Shown here in pieces: positions 1 through 64,000 of a stretch of DNA of 64,000 nt. Under the pieces are notes generated by a model. The model was given only the letters and a program-made list of their open reading frames with translations. It had not been told where the DNA came from and ran no database searches. Numbering within the stretch: position 1 is the first letter of the stretch; each line of letters begins with the position of its first letter. This DNA is from Zhengitettix transpicula (Eukaryota; Arthropoda; Insecta; Orthoptera; Tetrigidae), in assembly GCA_037074705.1 (NCBI GenBank), contig CM073592.1, positions 84,398,629-84,462,628 of the forward strand. Direction: 5' to 3'. Both the position numbers and the translations under genes were made by a program.

Positions 1-1794
1 ATAAAAACTATTCATTATTGTCATCACAGCAACCCTATAATGATCATTTTCCCAATTCAAATGTTAAATCTCTTAGTTTATCTGAAACATGAAACATTAC
101 CTGCTCTTGACAAGACTATATTTCAAAGTGACAACTATAATATATAAATTAGCAGTGAATTGTTGAATCAATACCACCTACAAAATCAAATAATTCATTA
201 CCTACTTCTGCTTCCATATTATTAACCAGATATACTGTTGAATATTCCCAGTGTTCTGCATAAGCCAAACAATATGGTCACTTCATGATTGCAATTCTAA
301 CCACCAAAGCACTGTCAAACTGACAAAAACAATTCCCAATAGTTGCTCAATCAGACTCATCAATTTCAATCAATGCTTCACACTAATCCTTCTTAAAGAG
401 CTTTATTCCCTGATTTGTCAGATGCTGAATTCTCCTTCCAAGATAAGGAAACGTTATAGGCTCAACATCCTCTGACTACTTATTTTTCCTTTATTCTAGA
501 TACATAAACTTTCCTTTTCTATTTCCATCTCTATGCTACAACAAAGTGCACACATTTATATTAGTGTGTGTGTGGGTGTATGTGTACATATAAATGTATT
601 TCCATTATTTCTCACAAATTTTCCTTCGTTGTGACTTTTCCTTGAAAAACAGAGAGGGTTGTTGGCCTTGTTGAGTATGGACTGTCGCAGTCTAATGGGT
701 GACCACCAGAGCACTGTGTGATTGGCTGCACACAGTATGCCTCACTCATGAGGAAGGAGGTTACTGTCACCAAAAATTTGAAATTCTCCTTCCTGTTAGA
801 TGTGGTAATTAACAGAATTTATTAGTGTTCAAAATATTTTATTCACTCTTCCTACTTTCCCTTTCTTACACTTTATTTTTTCATAGACAAAGTAAGACCC
901 AATAAAATTTCTACCAACTGGTTTCACACAATTGTGAATAAACTTCAAAATGATAACAGGTTTGATTTCTAAACCATATTTTAATTTGATTATTCAATTT
1001 AGTATTACTAATAGACTAATAATAAATATATTGTTTTCAAAAAAGCATTTAGAAGAATATTTGACATAGAAAAGTAGATTCAAGTCTGTAGGATGCAAAA
1101 CAAAGAGAAGATTCACAATTCTTAAAATGGTGTCATTTTGAAAAGAAAATATAATACATCTATTTTAAAATATATTATTAGATATAATAGCAAAATTACA
1201 AACAAAATTAAGTGATTATATAATACCACAAATCTTTCTGGAAATTAATTGCAAAAGATAGGATTGAAGTATAAATTTTAAATAATTCATCTTCATTTGA
1301 TTGGAATAGTTCATCAAAAGAAAATGTGGCAGAGTAGTTATCAAGAACAAGATATACAATCAGAAACTTCAACACGTGAATTTGAGAATGAAAATCTTAA
1401 CACTGTAATATCAATTGGTAATAGCAGGATAGAGCAATCACCTGATGAAAGGAACAATGTTTTCAGAAATGGTGTGTGATATTTTATCATCACTTCTTTT
1501 TGTCTGTCATTTGGCTATTGTATCTAATATAACATGGTTTTATTCAATAGAATCATAACCTAAAAGTATATAATTTTGGTGGAAATATAATAAAAACTAA
1601 CAAATTAAAGAGGGAAGAGGAGAATAGTACAATATCCTTCGATATTATCAGTGAGCGATGATACATTCTTTGTGGTTAATAAAATGAGAAATGCATATGA
1701 CACAATTAAAAATAAACCTTCATAAGCCCAATTTCAATTATGGACTACAGTTCTGTACAATAAAAGGAATTTTAAAATGATCATACCAACATAC
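1..1794. other. RyR intron, mostly unrecognised
   Basis: AT-rich intron toward the EF-hand exons. I see no RyR exon. Positions 1297-1520 hold an element-like piece with CTGATGA at 1442 and GAAA at 1466 followed by atcacttctttttgt; the same tail recurs at 63917-64000. The rest shows nothing I recognise. Confidence 0.5.
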
Positions 1795-61530
<59,736 letters not shown>

Positions 61531-61854
61531 CTGTAAATAGATATTAAACTAAGGATATCTAAAGAATGTAATTACATATTTAATTACTCTATACCACAAT
61601 TTTGCCTTAAAATTTTTAATTGTGTTGCAGATTAGTGTCTCTCTTTGTGTTATATCTTTGACATGAGAACTGCAAAGGCTTCTCAATCTATTTGAAAAAT
61701 AGTCAGTATTCTTATCTGGATAAAAGTATAAGTTTGGAAAGGAGTAATTGATGACATGAATATATCAAATATGGGCAGGAAAGAAAGTAAATTAATGGTT
61801 TCCCTGAAAGTGATAAATTTTTGGAAGAAATTCAGTCTCCTACAGGAATTTTTG

Positions 61855-62010
61855 ATATATTTTCAACCAATGCTTCACTCTGATCTTCCTGAAGGCCTTA
61901 ACCCCTAATTCATCCGATGCTGGACTCCATATTTGGGAAAACTCCTCCTTCCAACACATCCTACAGTTAAGGAAAAGTCCTGGACTCAACATTTTCTCAC
62001 GACTGCACTT
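61855..62010 (+). mobile_element. PLE fragment, inverted orientation
   Basis: Reverse complement of the 52465-52610 and 8160-8320 segment (tccttaactgtaggatg, gaagcattggt on the minus strand). The only PLE body piece here that would code on the plus strand. Confidence 0.65.
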
Positions 62011-62129
62011 CACATGGTATACACTCACTTACTTTCCTTGTTACCCTCCACATATAATTGTATGATTGTGTGTTCACATGTGTGTATTGTGTATGTAATG
62101 TGTATATAACATTTAAGGAAGGAGACACG

Positions 62130-62355
62130 AGGTCGACTATTGATTACAGGCAACTCGGCATTTCTGTCTGTGCCTTGCCGGCACGCAGTTCTGAGTTCAG
62201 ATCTACCTTCCTGATGAAGGGGACTCAGGCACTCAAAAATTTAAACTTCCCCCTATGCCAGACTGGTCCAACTACTGATTTCATGTAAGTCGGCATCACT
62301 GTCTTCATATCCAAATGTGTTATTTAATTTGACCTCGTCACATTTTCCATAAGTG

Positions 62356-62401
<46 letters not shown>
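62130..62401 (+). mobile_element. PLE arm, second subfamily, plus (TA)n
   Basis: Contains gcacgcagttctgagttcag, CTGATGA at 62211, ggactcaggcactcaaaa, gatttcatgtaagtcggc, atccaaatgtgttatttaa, then TA at 62359-62401. The G of the expected GAAA is lost. Confidence 0.75.
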
Positions 62402-62403
<2 letters not shown>

Positions 62404-62660
62404 GCAATGTGTATGGAAAGGAAAGAGAGAAAGGTTGTGGCTTACCTGAAAGTGAAGTATGGTGTAGCGATAGCGAACTGAAGGTTGTTCTTCAAATTTT
62501 CGGAGGTTTTCAGCCTCCTCCTTCAGGAAGGAGTGTTAGACCATTGTGTGCACTGGCCAGCTGTGGACTGTGAAGTTTTGACTGCTGCACAGTTCGTAGC
62601 CCATAAACAATTAACACCCCACCAGCCCATTAACTTTCTCTCTTAAAATATATATTTAAT
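62402..62660 (-). mobile_element. PLE left arm, first subfamily
   Basis: Directly after the TA tract: gtatggaaaggaaag, ggcttacctgaaagtgaag, ggaactgaaggttgttcttc, aggaaggagtgttagacc, gcccataaacaattaacac and taactttctctct. The body is missing. Confidence 0.8.
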
Positions 62661-64000
62661 GAGACAACGTCAAGTGGGTTCCAACTTTGTTCAAAATTAA
62701 ATATAATTCATTAAGAATTTGGAGCATCTTGGATGGGACAAGATCAAAGGGGGTTGCTGGGATGAGAGTGATAGTGGCCGGCCTTTTGTTTCTCATACTT
62801 CTGTTTGGCAGACCAGAGGAGTAGGAAGAATATAAGCTGTTGAGTGCCCACCACAAACAGCCAAAATGTTTGTATATATAATGTAAAGTTTTCAGAGAAG
62901 GTCCATGGAGAGCAACAGTAGCTGTTGATTGTCCGATGTGAATTGTGGAAGAAAATAAGTTTTAGTACAATTTTGAAAGTAATAGATTTTTATGTGGAAA
63001 CAGCTAATATTGCGAAACAAAAGTAATAGTGCGACAAGTGTATTGAATCAATGTTATAAAGCAGAACATAGTATTATTTTATGAGTAAATATTGAAGTGA
63101 TTTGGAGAATTTAAGGTGAAAAGTGTAGGTAAACTATCAGCGAGGATTGCAGAAGGGATTTTGACAGCTACATACTGGACAATCACAAATAAGACATTTA
63201 CATTAATATTAATAAAGGGATCTTGATCACATTGCCACAGAAATGTTGCCATAATATCAGCACAAAAACTTACCCTAAGAAAGGTCCATTTTAAATTGTA
63301 CAAGCAAAATTTTGTATTTTTTTTGTATTTTCATTTTATGTTAAAAGTACATATATATTTCATTTAGTCAAATTTTAATTGTATATAATAAATAAAACCT
63401 TAATAAGCAATCATTAATTACAATACGAAGATGTAAAACTATGTTTTTCTTCAGATGGCTCAAAAGAAACAACTGGATACTGTGATGCATATTGGACTTG
63501 TGATCTTATTAACAGAAAAGCATGCACAGCATACATTTTTGTAAACCAAAACTTAAACAAGGTGTAGATGGTCCACTTCTCATATTTTGTGACAATTGAA
63601 GTGCAATACAATTGGCATCAACAGACTGTTCCAAATATAAGACATGCACATATTTATTTGCTTACATTTTCTTGAAGAAAACATAATTAAATCTAAAGTA
63701 AAGTTTAGGTCTGTTAAGACTTACAGTATGGTGATGTGATAATCATGCAAATGAATAACATAAATTTTATATGATAAAAATGGGTTTGCATAGTGTTGGG
63801 GATGTTAATAATTAGGAATGCAATCAGTTGGTTGAACTGCTGTGGTTGTAAATGAAGAAGACATGTATAACTGTCATTCAACTTAATTGTGCATCTGTGT
63901 TTCTTAGTTTTCTTAACACCTGACGAAAGGAACAAGGTTTCCAGAAATGTTGTGAGGTATTTATATCATCACTTCTTTTTTTGTATTTGGCTATTTTTCT
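62661..64000. other. RyR intron upstream of exon 1 of window, mostly unrecognised
   Basis: 62680-62850 is slightly GC-richer and unassigned. 63917-64000 repeats the 1441-1510 sequence (CTGACGA, aaggaacaa, cagaaatgt, atcacttctttttt), so the same element lies at both window ends. No RyR exon here. Confidence 0.45.

Noticed and set aside
180..230. A possible additional RyR exon (minus strand MEAEVG-like)
   Set aside because: Sequence does not match the EF-hand region expected after exon 37, and borders are poor.

Overview
The window is a 64 kb slice of an animal genome, most likely a cephalopod mollusc and probably an octopus. This rests on an invertebrate-type ryanodine receptor in long AT-rich introns, many long (TA)n tracts, tRNA-derived SINEs resembling those described from octopus and squid, and many Penelope-like element ends. 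Species cannot be fixed from sequence alone.

The only host gene I can support is the middle of a ryanodine receptor (RyR) gene, read on the minus strand through the whole window. I placed 38 exons by hand between 61530 (5' side) and 1795 (3' side). All have GT-AG borders, and their phases join into one open frame of about 1810 codons per transcript, roughly human RyR1 residues 2240-4060. In order they encode part of the RIH solenoid, the two RyR repeats around the phosphorylation loop, the long helical solenoid, the calmodulin-binding segment, and the RIH-associated region up to just before the EF-hands. The 5' third and the 3' pore region lie outside.

The main finding is an exon pair, 27a (26925-27037) and 27b (19154-19266). 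Each is 113 nt with the same phases and encodes a different version of the calmodulin-binding segment (human RyR1 3614-3643). Exactly one must be used to keep frame, so they behave as mutually exclusive exons. The two aromatic anchors are split: 27b keeps the Trp and replaces the Phe by Leu, while 27a keeps the Phe and replaces the Trp by Tyr. The redox-sensitive Cys is in both.

The introns are packed with mobile DNA. Penelope-like elements (PLEs) have GIY-YIG/linker remnants at 3230-4140, 8160-9030, 32200-32405, 52477-53474 and 61855-62010. Their terminal arms occur alone or as head-to-head hairpins, usually next to (TA)n tracts. The most complete copy, 52018-53933, has 459-bp inverted arms around a PLE body. 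The arms carry hammerhead-like CTGANGA...GAAA cores and a back-to-back splice motif (TTTCAG next to GTAAG). Other remnants are non-LTR reverse transcriptases (Jockey-like 14360-15250 and 36440-36960; R1/Jockey C-terminus 49365-49710), Ty3/gypsy pieces (22720-24780, 39309-39995, possibly an LTR at 5253-6375), Ty1/copia integrases (54590-55620, 34330-34600), a mariner transposase (57020-58060), SINEs, small foldback elements, and a degenerate tandem repeat of about 280 bp period (43540-45790). No intact element was found.
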